The position numbers and the translations under genes were made by a program. From Actinoplanes sp. TFC3 (lineage in GTDB: Bacteria > Actinomycetota > Actinomycetes > Mycobacteriales > Micromonosporaceae), in NCBI RefSeq assembly GCF_001553785.1, contig NZ_LOJP01000001.1, forward strand, positions 979,657-1,043,656: 64,000 bases of DNA, in the 5' to 3' direction. The notes beneath the pieces were generated by a model that saw nothing but the letters and a program-made list of their open reading frames with translations, was not told the origin of the DNA and searched no databases. This document shows positions 27,266-36,148 of this stretch, one piece after another; within the stretch, counting starts at the first letter, position 1, and each line of letters starts with the position of its first letter.

Positions 27266-28957
27266 ATGCGTGATCTGCCGCCCCCGAACCCCGGCACCCC
27301 CGATGACCGGTCCGCCACCCGCTACCTGGGCTGGCTGGCCCGGCGTACCTGGCCATCCGTCAGCGCCGCGGTGCTGTTCGCCGTCCTGTGGATGGTGTGC
27401 CAGGCCGTGGTGCCCGCCGTCGTCGGCAAGGCCATCGATGCCGGGCTGACCCAGCGCGACACCGGCGATCTCGTGCTGTGGAGCATGGTGCTGCTGGGCG
27501 TCGGTGCGGTGCAGGCGCTGGCCGGGGTGCTGCGCCACCGCCGCGCGGTCTACAACTGGCTGTCGGCGGCGTTCCGCACCATCCAGTTGTCCGTGCGCAA
27601 ATCCGGCAAGCTCGGCGTGGCCCTGCCGCGACGCCTCGACGCCGGGGAAATCGTGGCCATCGGTACGGCCGACATCAGCCACATCGGCAACGCCATCGAC
27701 ATCACCGCCCGCGGCACCGGCTCGGTCGTCGCGGTGCTGACCGTCACCACGATCCTGCTGTTCACCTCGGTGCCGCTGGGGCTGGTCGTGGTGCTGGGCA
27801 TCCCGCTGCTCACCGCTGTGGTCAGTTTGCTGATCCGCCCGCTGCACCACCGTCAGCAGGAGTACCGCGAGAAACAGGGCCGGCTCACCGGGCGGGCCAC
27901 CGACCTGGTCGGCGGGCTGCGCGTGCTGCGTGGTGTGGGCGGTGAGCCGGTGATGTCGCAGAAATACCGGGCCGGTTCGCAGGAACTGCGGCACGCCGGG
28001 GTGCGGGTGGCCCGGGTCGAGGCCCTGCTCGACGGCGCCCAGGTGCTGGTGCCCGGCATGTTCCTGGTGCTGGTCACCTGGCTCGGGGCGCGCTTCGCGT
28101 TGTCCGGGCGGATCACGGTCGGTCAACTGGTGTCGTTCTACGGCTACGCAGCCTTCCTGGTCTCACCGCTGCGCCAGCTCACCGAGACGATCGACAAGCT
28201 GACCCGTGGGCACGTCTCCGGGCGGCGCGTGGTCGACATGCTGCAGGTGCAATCCGATCTGCCCGGGCCCGAGCAGCCGCGGGCGGTGCCCGCGGGTGGT
28301 GACCTGGCCGATCCGGTGTCGGGCGTGGTCGTACGGTCCGGGCGGGTCACCGCGATCGCCGCCGCCCTGCCCGCCGACGCGGTGGCGATCGCTGACCGGC
28401 TCGGCCGCTACACCCGTGAGGGCGACGAGACGCTGCTGGGCGGCGTACCGCTGAAAAGCTTTGATGCGGACGCCCTGCGTGAGCGGATCCTGGTGGCCGA
28501 CAACGACGCGCGCCTGTTCTCCGGGCCGTTGCGTGACGACCTTGACCCGCACGGCACCGGCCGGGCGGCCGCCGCCCTGGACGCCGCGTCGGCTGACGAT
28601 GTGATCGGCGAGCTGCCCGACGGCTTGGACAGCGAGGTAGCCGAGCGCGGCCGCAGCTTCTCCGGCGGCCAGCAGCAACGGCTGCGCCTGGCCCGCGCCC
28701 TGGTCGCCGATCCCGAGATCCTTGTGCTGGTCGAGCCGACCAGTGCGGTCGACGCGCACACCGAGGCGCGCATCGCCGACCGGCTCGGCCGGGCCCGGCA
28801 GGGGCGGACCACTGTGGTCTGCTCGACCAGCCCGCTGGTGCTGGATCGTGCCGACCACGTCGTCTACGTCGAGGACGGCCTGGTGGTCGCCGAAGGTACC
28901 CATCGCGAGCTGCTGGACGGCAGCCTCGCCTACGCGAGGGCGGTGCTGCGCGAGTGA
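27266..28957 (+). CDS. ABC exporter half-transporter, degenerate ATPase (subunit 1)
   Basis: This 563-residue fusion has a six-helix exporter domain (about 20-310) and a nucleotide-binding domain (about 345-563). In the NBD the Walker A Gly-rich loop and its Lys are gone: TAIAAALPADAVAI (362-375) stands where GxxGxGKST belongs. The Walker B Asp is replaced (ILVLVEPTSA, 485-494), the Q-loop region reads LVADNDARLF, and the H-loop His is absent (VVCSTSP). The signature FSGGQQQR (465-472) is perfect. It therefore cannot hydrolyse ATP by itself but can complete the catalytic site of its partner, the next gene, with which it overlaps by 4 nt (GTGA). Substrate unknown. Confidence 0.9.
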   Translation: MRDLPPPNPGTPDDRSATRYLGWLARRTWPSVSAAVLFAVLWMVCQAVVPAVVGKAIDAGLTQRDTGDLVLWSMVLLGVGAVQALAGVLRHRRAVYNWLSAAFRTIQLSVRKSGKLGVALPRRLDAGEIVAIGTADISHIGNAIDITARGTGSVVAVLTVTTILLFTSVPLGLVVVLGIPLLTAVVSLLIRPLHHRQQEYREKQGRLTGRATDLVGGLRVLRGVGGEPVMSQKYRAGSQELRHAGVRVARVEALLDGAQVLVPGMFLVLVTWLGARFALSGRITVGQLVSFYGYAAFLVSPLRQLTETIDKLTRGHVSGRRVVDMLQVQSDLPGPEQPRAVPAGGDLADPVSGVVVRSGRVTAIAAALPADAVAIADRLGRYTREGDETLLGGVPLKSFDADALRERILVADNDARLFSGPLRDDLDPHGTGRAAAALDAASADDVIGELPDGLDSEVAERGRSFSGGQQQRLRLARALVADPEILVLVEPTSAVDAHTEARIADRLGRARQGRTTVVCSTSPLVLDRADHVVYVEDGLVVAEGTHRELLDGSLAYARAVLRE

Positions 28958-30729
28958 GCAACGCGCTCCCGGTGGCAGATTCCCGCCAGGTGCGCCGGTA
29001 CGCCCGCGAGCTGTTCCGCCGGCACCCGCGCGCCCTGGTCACGGCCCTGTGCCTGCATGCCGTCGCGGCGATCGCCGGGCTGGCCGGGCCGCGCCTGCTG
29101 GGCAGCCTGGTCAACTCGATCCAGCACGGCGGGGCGATGGCCGCGGTGGACCGGATCGCGCTGCTGATCGCGCTCTCCATCGGCGTGCAGGCGATCATGG
29201 TGCGGTTTGCCTACATCGCCTCGGCGCGGCTGGGGGAGCGGGTGCTCGGCGAGCTGCGCGAGGAGTTCGTGGATCGGGTGCTGACCATCCCGCTGTCGAC
29301 TGTGGAACGCGCGGGCACGGGGGATCTGCTGACCCGAACGTCGCGCGATGTTGATGCGCTGTCGCGGTGCGTGCGCTTTGCCGTACCGGAAACGATCATT
29401 GCCCTGATCACTGTCTCGCTGGCGGTTGCCGCTCTGATCCTGGTCAGTCCGTTGCTGGCCCTGCCGTTGTTGATCGCGGTTCCGGTCATCGTGTTCTCGG
29501 CGCGCTGGTACCTGCGTCGCGCGGGCGCCGGATATCTGCGGCAGAACGCCGCATATTCGCAGGTCACGGATGGTCTTGCGGAGACCGTCGAGGGCGCGCG
29601 CACGGTGGATGCGTTGCGCCGGCAGCAGCAGCGGATACGGCGGACCGACGCCGATCTGAAACGGTCCTGGGCGGCGGAGCGATACACCCTCTACCTGCGT
29701 ACGGTGTGGAGCCCCACCGTCGAGTTCGGCTACATCCTGCCGGTGGTCGGCACCCTGCTCATCGGCGGCTGGTACTACTTCGAGGGCTGGGTCACGCTGG
29801 GCCAGGTGACCTCGGCGGTGCTCTACACCCAGTTGCTGATCGACCCGCTTGACCGTTTCCTCGGCTGGCTGGACGAGCTGCAGGTCGGTGCGGCTTCGCT
29901 GGCCCGGCTGCTGGGGGTCTCGTTCACCGCGCCGCCGGGCACAACCGAGCTCCCGCGCGGCACCGAGATCGTCGCGCGGGACGTGCGTTTCTCCTACGTA
30001 GAGGGCCGCGAAGTCCTGCACGGCATCACCTTGACCATCGCGCCGGGCGAGCGGCTGGCCATCGTCGGACCCTCCGGGGCGGGCAAATCCACGCTGGGCC
30101 GCCTGCTCGCGGGCGTGCACGCGCCGGGGAGCGGGTCACTGACCGTCGGCGGGGTCGCGCTGGCGGATCTGCCTCTCAACCGCCTGCGTACGGAGGTAGC
30201 GCTCGTCAGCCAGGAGCATCACGTCTTCATGGGTACGTTGCGCGACAACGTTGCCATGGTGTGCCCGGGATCGTCGCCGTCGGATGTCCGCGAGGCGCTG
30301 GCCGCCGTGAACGCCCTCAAATGGGTCGACCGGTTGCCGGACGGGCTGGACACGATGGTCGGGTCCGGCGGGTTCACGCTGTCGGCGGCGCAGGCCCAGC
30401 AGGTGGCGCTGGCCCGGCTGGTGCTGGCCGACCCGCACACCCTGGTGCTGGACGAGGCGACGGCGCTGCTGGACCCGCGGGCGGCACGGGATCTGGAGCA
30501 GTCACTGGCTGCGGTGTTGCGTGGCCGTACGGTCGTAGCAATCGCCCACCGCCTGTTCTCCGCCCATGACGCGGACCGGGTCGCCGTGGTTGAGGGCGGC
30601 CGGATCACCGAGCTCGGCTCGCACGACGAGCTGGTCGCCGCGGGTGGCTCCTATGCGGCGCTGTGGAACTCGTGGCACGGCACCCCGGTCAGCGCAAAAC
30701 CAGGAACCCGGCCAGCAGAGCCAGCGTGA
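28954..30729 (+). CDS. ABC exporter half-transporter, catalytic ATPase (subunit 2)
   Basis: The 591-residue partner has an exporter domain (about 25-320) and an NBD with intact Walker A GPSGAGKST (372-380), Q-loop VALVSQEHHVF, Walker B TLVLDEATALLDP (496-508) and switch His in AIAHRLF (H532). Its signature motif is corrupted to LSAAQAQQ (476-483) instead of LSGGQ. Thus its own Walker motifs pair with the perfect signature of subunit 1, while its bad signature faces the ruined Walker A of subunit 1. This is a heterodimer with one working site. GTG start, translationally coupled. The end overlaps the convergent DUF1707 gene by 41 bp. Confidence 0.92.
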   Translation: MSNALPVADSRQVRRYARELFRRHPRALVTALCLHAVAAIAGLAGPRLLGSLVNSIQHGGAMAAVDRIALLIALSIGVQAIMVRFAYIASARLGERVLGELREEFVDRVLTIPLSTVERAGTGDLLTRTSRDVDALSRCVRFAVPETIIALITVSLAVAALILVSPLLALPLLIAVPVIVFSARWYLRRAGAGYLRQNAAYSQVTDGLAETVEGARTVDALRRQQQRIRRTDADLKRSWAAERYTLYLRTVWSPTVEFGYILPVVGTLLIGGWYYFEGWVTLGQVTSAVLYTQLLIDPLDRFLGWLDELQVGAASLARLLGVSFTAPPGTTELPRGTEIVARDVRFSYVEGREVLHGITLTIAPGERLAIVGPSGAGKSTLGRLLAGVHAPGSGSLTVGGVALADLPLNRLRTEVALVSQEHHVFMGTLRDNVAMVCPGSSPSDVREALAAVNALKWVDRLPDGLDTMVGSGGFTLSAAQAQQVALARLVLADPHTLVLDEATALLDPRAARDLEQSLAAVLRGRTVVAIAHRLFSAHDADRVAVVEGGRITELGSHDELVAAGGSYAALWNSWHGTPVSAKPGTRPAEPA

Positions 30730-30946
30730 CGACGGCGACCAGCAGCAGGATCAGGAAGTCGCGGCGGTGCTGGTCGTCGGCCGGTAGATCGCTGACCACG
30801 GCGGACAGCTCGTCCAGGGTCGTCGCGTCGGCGGCCAGCCCGACCCGCTGGGTGAACTCGTCGAGCGTGAGCCGGCCCGCGCCGGTGTGCCGCTCAAGCG
30901 CGGCCATCACCCGCTGCCGATCCTCGTCCGAAGCTCGGATGCTCAC
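30689..30946 (-). CDS. DUF1707 domain protein with C-terminal membrane helix
   Basis: The 85-residue protein begins MSIRASDEDRQRVMAALERHTGAGRLTLDEFTQRV, the diagnostic DUF1707 (SHOCT-like) pattern, followed by LDELSAVVSDLP and one transmembrane helix (about 63-84). The family's role is unknown, perhaps membrane or envelope stress. GTG start with TACAGT 6 nt upstream, so probably leaderless. It overlaps the convergent ABC exporter gene and follows the ROK regulator by 22 bp. Confidence 0.85.
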   Translation of the reverse strand: MSIRASDEDRQRVMAALERHTGAGRLTLDEFTQRVGLAADATTLDELSAVVSDLPADDQHRRDFLILLLVAVVTLALLAGFLVLR

Positions 30947-30968
30947 GCGAGCACTGTAGCCCGCCCGG

Positions 30969-32147
30969 TCACACCAGCGGATCGGCCAGCAGGCGTTCGA
31001 AGGCCAGCTCGGCCGCGCCGATCAGGGCGGCGTCGCGGCCCAGCTCCGGGGTGCGCAGGCGGATCTCGTCGCGGCAGGCCGGCAGCGCCACCTCATTGAG
31101 CCGGCTGCGGATCTGCGCCGCGGCCACCAGGTAGATGTCGCGCAGCGTGCCGCCGAAGATCACCGCCTCCGGGTTGAAGATGTTCACCAGGTTGCCGACG
31201 CCGAGTCCGAGCCAGTCGCCCACCTGCCGGACGGCCTGCTGCGCCACCCAGTCGCCCCGCATCGCCGCGTCCACCACCGCCAGCACCGCCTCGCGCCCGC
31301 TGCGGTCCGGCCGGCCGGCCAGGCGCAGCAGCGGATACTCGCCGATTTCGGTTTCCCAGCAGCCGCGGGAGCCGCAGCTGCACAGCTCGCCCTGCGGGTT
31401 GACCACCATGTGGCCCACTTCGCCGCCGTACCCGCCGCGCCCGCTGATGCGCCGCCCACCGGCGATGATGCCCGCACCCACGCCGACGTCGCCGTATAAA
31501 TAGATGACGTTGTCCCGGCCGGCCGCTGCGCCGCGGGTGTGCTCGACCATGGCCGAGACGTCGGCGATGTTGCCCACGATCATCGGGCCCTCGTCGCCGA
31601 TCCGCTCGACCAGCGCGTCGCCCACCGGCTCGTCCACCCAGCCGATCGTCGGGGCGAGCCGGACCATGCCGTCCGCGCGGCGCACCATGCCGGCGATGGC
31701 CAGCCCGGCACCGACGTACCGGGAGCCCTCGGGCACCGCCGCGCGCATCTCGTGGATGAAGCCGGCGAGGGGCTGGACCGCGTCGACCACCTGCATGCCG
31801 CGGGGGCGGGGGGCTTCGCGGCGGTCCAGGATGTGCCCGCCGAGGCCGATGCGGGCCGCGCGCAGCCGGTCGACTTCGATGTTGAGGGCGTACGCGTAGA
31901 CCTTGACGGATTCGGGCCGGACAACCAGTGATGGTCGTCCGGCCCGGCCGGTTTCGCGTGGTCCTTTTTTCTCGGTGACCAGTCCCGCGGCGGCGAGGTC
32001 CGCGGTCAGCGCCCCGATGGTGCTGCGGTTCAGGCCCAGGCGGGTGGTGAGTTCCGCGCGGGACGTAGCCCCATGAATGTGGACGTATCGCAGCAGCGTG
32101 CCCAGGTTGTTGCGGCGGACGTCCTCCTGGGTGGGAGTCGTCCGCAT
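30969..32147 (-). CDS. ROK-family transcriptional regulator (XylR/NagC type)
   Basis: The 392-residue protein has an N-terminal winged helix (NLGTLLRYVHIHGATSRAELTTRLGLNRSTIGALTADLAAAGLV) and a ROK sugar-kinase-like domain with the zinc motif GHMVVNPQGELCSCGSRGCWET. The ATP-binding pattern is weak, as usual in regulators. It follows the sugar permease by 3 bp in the xylFGH-like operon and probably represses that operon in the absence of its sugar. Confidence 0.92.
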   Translation of the reverse strand: MRTTPTQEDVRRNNLGTLLRYVHIHGATSRAELTTRLGLNRSTIGALTADLAAAGLVTEKKGPRETGRAGRPSLVVRPESVKVYAYALNIEVDRLRAARIGLGGHILDRREAPRPRGMQVVDAVQPLAGFIHEMRAAVPEGSRYVGAGLAIAGMVRRADGMVRLAPTIGWVDEPVGDALVERIGDEGPMIVGNIADVSAMVEHTRGAAAGRDNVIYLYGDVGVGAGIIAGGRRISGRGGYGGEVGHMVVNPQGELCSCGSRGCWETEIGEYPLLRLAGRPDRSGREAVLAVVDAAMRGDWVAQQAVRQVGDWLGLGVGNLVNIFNPEAVIFGGTLRDIYLVAAAQIRSRLNEVALPACRDEIRLRTPELGRDAALIGAAELAFERLLADPLV

Positions 32148-32150
32148 CGG

Positions 32151-33407
32151 CTACCTGTTACCCGTGGAGGCTGCCCGCCGTCGCGACAGCGCGTCGACGC
32201 TGGCCGCCAGCAGAAGGATCAGACCGGTGAAGATGAACTTGGTGCCCGAGCTGAAGCCCATCAGGCCCATGCCGTTGTCGATGACCGCGATCACCGCGCC
32301 TCCGATGACCGCGTCGAACACCCGGCCCTTGCCGCCGAAAAGGCTCGTGCCGCCGATGACGGCCGCGCCGACCGCGTACAGCAGGACGTTGCTGCCGCCG
32401 GAGTTCGGGTCGACCGAGTTGGCCCGGCTGGCCGCGATGATGCCGCCGATCGCCGCCATGAACGAGCCGATCACGAACACCGAGATGCGGATGCGGTCGA
32501 CCGGGATGCCGGCGCGGCGCGCCGCCTCGGTGTTGCCGCCGACGGCGTAGACGTGCCGGCCGTACGTGGTGCGGGCGAGCACGAACGTCCAGATGACCAT
32601 GATGACCGCGATGATAGGGGCCACGATCGGCACGCCCTTCACCGAGATGACCGCCGGGTTGATGCTGCGCTCCTTGGTCAGCACCGCGACCGCGACGAGC
32701 ACCAGCAACGCGAGCCCGCCGATGCGGGCGCCCACGATGCCGATGGGGTCGGTGGCCAGCCCGCGGGCGGCCCGGCCACGCACCCGCATCAGCTGCACGG
32801 CGGCGAACCCGGCGACCGCGATGATCGCCAGGATCCAGCTCCAGGCGACCGGGACGTTCTTGTTGGCCAGCGACAGCACGAAGGTGTCGCGGATCGAGAC
32901 GTTCTTGCCGCCGCTGAGCAGCACCAGCAGGATGCCCTGGAACGCCAGCATGCCGGCCAGCGTGACGACAAAGGACGGGATGCCCAGCTTGGCCACCAGG
33001 AAGCCCAGCACGAAGCCGATAGCCAGGCCGGTGATCAGCGCGACCGGCACGGCGGTGTACCAGTCCCAGCCGTGATCGGTGAGCAGGATCGCCATCACCG
33101 CACCGCAGACGCCGCTGGCGAAACCGGCGGACAGGTCGATCTCGCCGAGCAGCAGGACGAAGACCAGGCCCATCGCGATGAAGATGACCGCGGCGCCCTG
33201 CGGGAACAGGTTGGCCAGGTTGGTGGCGCTGAAGAACGTCGGGCGGGCGATACCGAACACCAGGCAGAGCACGATGAGCCCGAGGATGGCCGGCAGGCTG
33301 CCGATGTCGCCGCCGCGCACGCGACCCCAGTAGTCGTGCATGTGGCTGGCCACCGTCGGCTTGACGACCTGGACCGCGGTGCTGCTGGAGGTGGTCGTGG
33401 TGGTCAT
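32151..33407 (-). CDS. Sugar ABC transporter permease, XylH-like
   Basis: The 418-residue BPD_transp_2 permease has about ten hydrophobic segments. Typical sites are GLVFVLLLGEIDLSAGFASGV (the E-I-D-L-S loop of sugar permeases), VTLAGMLAFQGILLVLL, TTYGRHVYAVGGNTEAARRAGI (coupling region) and VGAAVIGGTSLFGGKGR. Its length and N-terminal extension fit XylH. Its ATG overlaps the stop of the ATPase gene by 4 nt. Confidence 0.93.
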   Translation of the reverse strand: MTTTTTSSSTAVQVVKPTVASHMHDYWGRVRGGDIGSLPAILGLIVLCLVFGIARPTFFSATNLANLFPQGAAVIFIAMGLVFVLLLGEIDLSAGFASGVCGAVMAILLTDHGWDWYTAVPVALITGLAIGFVLGFLVAKLGIPSFVVTLAGMLAFQGILLVLLSGGKNVSIRDTFVLSLANKNVPVAWSWILAIIAVAGFAAVQLMRVRGRAARGLATDPIGIVGARIGGLALLVLVAVAVLTKERSINPAVISVKGVPIVAPIIAVIMVIWTFVLARTTYGRHVYAVGGNTEAARRAGIPVDRIRISVFVIGSFMAAIGGIIAASRANSVDPNSGGSNVLLYAVGAAVIGGTSLFGGKGRVFDAVIGGAVIAVIDNGMGLMGFSSGTKFIFTGLILLLAASVDALSRRRAASTGNR

Positions 33408-34216
33408 GCGTCGGCTCCCGGGGTGATGTCGGAGAAGGTCGCGTTGGCAACCGGCTTCTCGGGCGGCAGGCCGACGTTTCCGCTGCGACCGGCGGTGATC
33501 AGCTCGACCACCTGGGAGTGCGTCACGTCAGTGGTCTTCACCTGGGCGGCGGTGCGGCCCAGGTAGAGCGCGGCGATCCGGTCGGAGACGGCGAACACGT
33601 CGTTCATGTTGTGCGAGATCAGGACCACGCCGAGACCGTTGTCGGCGAGCCGGCGGACCAGCTCCAGCACCTGCGCGGTCTGCGCAACACCCAGCGCGGC
33701 GGTCGGCTCGTCGAGGATGACCACCTTGCTGTTCCACAGCACGGCCTTGGCGATCGCCACGGTCTGACGCTGGCCGCCGGAGAGGCTGGCGACGAGCTGA
33801 CGCAACGATTTGACGGTACGCACCGACAGGCTGGCAAGTGTCTCGCCGGCCATCTGCTCCATCGTCGGCTCGTCCAGCACCAGGCCGCGCACCTTCTCGC
33901 GGCCCAGGAACATGTTCTGCACGATGTCGAGGTTGTCGCAGAGTGCGAGGTCCTGATAGACGACCTCGATGCCCAGTTCCGCGGCGTCGCGGGGGCTGCT
34001 GATGGCGACCTGGTTGCCGTCGAAGGTCACCGTGCCCGCGTCGATGGTGTAGATCCCGCTGATGCACTTGACCAAAGTGGACTTGCCGGCGCCGTTGTCG
34101 CCGACGAGTGCGGTGACTTCGCCGGGATAGACGCTGAGTCCGACGTCGTGGAGCACCTGGACGGGACCGAAGCTCTTGTCGATCCCGCGCAGCTCCAGAA
34201 GAGGTGTCGCGGCCAC
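33404..34216 (-). CDS. Sugar ABC transporter ATP-binding protein, single-domain XylG type
   Basis: The 270-residue ATPase has the Walker A GDNGAGKST, the signature LSGGQRQ, Walker B VVILDEPTAALG and the H-loop ISHNM. Unlike E. coli XylG, which has two ATPase domains, this is a single domain and should act as a homodimer, as in many actinobacterial sugar importers. It stands second in the operon, between the binding-protein gene (with an intervening hairpin) and the permease. Confidence 0.93.
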   Translation of the reverse strand: MAATPLLELRGIDKSFGPVQVLHDVGLSVYPGEVTALVGDNGAGKSTLVKCISGIYTIDAGTVTFDGNQVAISSPRDAAELGIEVVYQDLALCDNLDIVQNMFLGREKVRGLVLDEPTMEQMAGETLASLSVRTVKSLRQLVASLSGGQRQTVAIAKAVLWNSKVVILDEPTAALGVAQTAQVLELVRRLADNGLGVVLISHNMNDVFAVSDRIAALYLGRTAAQVKTTDVTHSQVVELITAGRSGNVGLPPEKPVANATFSDITPGADA

Positions 34217-34241
34217 GGATGGTTCTCCCTTGTCGATGCGC

Positions 34242-34274
34242 CGCCGCCCACGCCCCGGCCAGGCGTGGGCGGCG
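34242..34274 (-). promoter_or_regulatory. 13-bp perfect hairpin between xylF-like and xylG-like genes
   Basis: The arms 34242-34254 and 34262-34274 are perfectly complementary (CGCCGCCCACGCC with its complement) around a 7-nt loop, inside the 79-bp gap. No U-run follows on the minus strand. It is best read as a partial terminator or 3'-end stabiliser that lets the binding protein be made in excess over the ATPase and permease. Confidence 0.7.
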
Positions 34275-34295
34275 TTGTCAGCTGCGAAACACTGG

Positions 34296-35399
34296 TCAGC
34301 TGATGCCGTTTTCCGTGCAGAGCTTGGCGAAGTCGCCGGTGCAGACCTGGTCCTTGGTCACGAAGCCATCGGCGATGACGTCCTTGACACTGTCCTTGTA
34401 GATGGGCTTCGGGTCGAGCAGGACCGAGGGAACCTCGGCGTTCGACTCGGGGTCCGTCACCTTCTGGCTGACCTGCTTCTGCTCGCCCTTGGCCAGCGAG
34501 ATGGCGAGGTCGGCAGCCGCGTCGGCTTCCTGCTTGATCGCCTTGTAGACGGTCATGCACTGGTCGCCGGCGAGGATGTTCTGCAGGCCCTGCACGGTAG
34601 CGTCCTGGCCGGTGACCGGGACCTTGCCGTTGAGGCTCTGCTTCTTGAGCACCGAGATGGCCGCGTTGCCGAGACCGTCGTTGGCCGCCAGCACACCCTT
34701 GATGTTCTTGTTCTGGGTGAGCATCTGCTCGAAGATCGTGGCTGCCTGCGCGTTGTCCCAGTCCGGCACCGACTGGTCCGGGCCCTTGACGTACTCGCCG
34801 GACTCGTACTTGGGCTTGAGCACGCTGTCGTAGCCCTGCTTGAACAGGGTGGCGTTGTTGTCGGTGGGGGAGCCGTTGAGCTCGGCCACCACCGGCTTGC
34901 TGGCCTTCATGTCGGTCAGGCACTTGGCCAGACCCTCGCCCTGCAGCTTGCCGACGGCGGTGTTGTCGAAGCTGACGTAGTACTGGGCGCCACCGTTGAG
35001 CGTGAGCCGGTCGTAGTCGATGGTCGCGATGCCGGCCTGCTTGGCCTTGTCGAGGACCGCCTTACCGGTACCGGAGTCCAGGTTGACGATCATGAGCACC
35101 TTGACGCCGCTGGAGATCATGCCGTCCGCGATCGTCTGGAACTGGCTCTTGTCGCCCTGGGCGTTCTGGATGTCGGCCGAAACCCCGGCCGCGTCGAACG
35201 CCGCCTTCAGGAACTTCGGGTCGTCGGAGCCCCATCGCTGGGAGCTTGCCGTGTCGGGCAGAATCACGCCGACCTTGCCAACGGACGAGCCGCTGGTGCC
35301 GCCGCTTCCGGAGTCGCTTCCACTGTCTCCGCCGCACGCGGCCGTGCTGCCGGCAGCCAGCAGACCCACCGCGGCAAGAGCGAACATTCCCTTACGCAT
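34296..35399 (-). CDS. D-xylose-type sugar-binding lipoprotein, XylF-like
   Basis: The 367-residue lipoprotein has a lipobox (STAACGG), a Ser/Gly linker and a Peripla_BP_4 fold. Characteristic XylF elements are VGVILPDTASSQRWGSDDPKFLKAAFDAAG, GVKVLMIVNLDSG, the ligand loop IATIDYDRL, YYVSFDNTAVGKLQG and DGLGNAAISVLKKQSLNGKVPVTGQDA. First gene of xylFGH-ROK; AGGACGCGAGGA precedes the ATG. Xylose or a similar pentose is the likely ligand, but the sugar is inferred from family resemblance only. Confidence 0.92.
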   Translation of the reverse strand: MRKGMFALAAVGLLAAGSTAACGGDSGSDSGSGGTSGSSVGKVGVILPDTASSQRWGSDDPKFLKAAFDAAGVSADIQNAQGDKSQFQTIADGMISSGVKVLMIVNLDSGTGKAVLDKAKQAGIATIDYDRLTLNGGAQYYVSFDNTAVGKLQGEGLAKCLTDMKASKPVVAELNGSPTDNNATLFKQGYDSVLKPKYESGEYVKGPDQSVPDWDNAQAATIFEQMLTQNKNIKGVLAANDGLGNAAISVLKKQSLNGKVPVTGQDATVQGLQNILAGDQCMTVYKAIKQEADAAADLAISLAKGEQKQVSQKVTDPESNAEVPSVLLDPKPIYKDSVKDVIADGFVTKDQVCTGDFAKLCTENGIS

Positions 35400-35508
35400 T
35401 CCTCGCGTCCTCTCGGATCAATCCGGATCTTGCCTTGGATTCCCTTGGCGCGCGTAGCCGGGACTGCCGCCCCCGGACCGTAGAGGATCTCGGTCGTTCA
35501 CTGTGTGG

Positions 35509-35522
35509 GGGAACGTATTCCC
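35509..35522. promoter_or_regulatory. Palindrome GGGAACGTATTCCC upstream of the xyl-like operon
   Basis: Five-base arms (GGGAA/TTCCC) flank CGTA, 110 bp upstream of the xylF-like start. It is a possible operator for the ROK regulator encoded in the operon. Nothing links the two beyond position. Confidence 0.3.
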
Positions 35523-35665
35523 GTCACGCGCTGCAGCACAACCGGCACGGCCCGGTGGTCGTTCGAGTGCCCGGGCCGGGTAGCGGATGTTGCTCCACAA
35601 CGTGACGCTAGGTCACATTGCGCTGCGGAACCGGTGGTTCTCCGGAGAAAGAGGACTAACTGCTT

Positions 35666-36148
35666 CTATGTCCGAATTCGGGCGACGGTCGCGCCGGTCA
35701 GCCGGATCAGCTCGGCCGGGGGCAGCGACACTTGCAGACCGCGGCGGCCCGCCGACACGTACATGGTGGCGAGGGCCTGGGCCGAGTCGTCGACCACGGT
35801 GGGCAGGCTTTTGCGCTGTCCGAGCGGGCTGATGCCGCCGCGGACGTACCCGCTGCTGCGTTCGGCCGCGGCCCGATCGGCCAGGGTGGCCCGCTTGCCG
35901 CCGACCACGCCGGCCAGGGCCTTGAGATCCAGTTCGCCGGTGACCGGCACGACGGCCACGGTCAGCGCGCCGTCCACCTCGGCGATCAAGGTCTTGAACA
36001 CCGCGGCCGGGCTGACCTGCAGAGCTTCGGCGACCAGGGCGCCATAATGCGGAGAATCCGGCGGGACATCGTACGGATGCAGCCCGTGCGCCACCTTCGC
36101 CGACGTCAGCACCACGGTCGCCGGGGTCCCGGCCGCCTTATTAGCCAC
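35666..36148 (-). CDS. ybaK: YbaK/EbsC-type Cys-tRNA(Pro) deacylase
   Basis: The 160-residue trans-editing protein matches YbaK: HPYDVPPDSPHYGALVAEALQVSPAAVFKTLIAEVDG at the N-terminus, the conserved lysine region AVFKTLI, VVGGKRATLAD, and the GYVRGGISPLGQRKSLPTVVDD loop. It hydrolyses mischarged Cys-tRNA(Pro). GTG start within the end of the methyltransferase gene (8-bp overlap), so the two are coupled. Confidence 0.94.
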   Translation of the reverse strand: MANKAAGTPATVVLTSAKVAHGLHPYDVPPDSPHYGALVAEALQVSPAAVFKTLIAEVDGALTVAVVPVTGELDLKALAGVVGGKRATLADRAAAERSSGYVRGGISPLGQRKSLPTVVDDSAQALATMYVSAGRRGLQVSLPPAELIRLTGATVARIRT

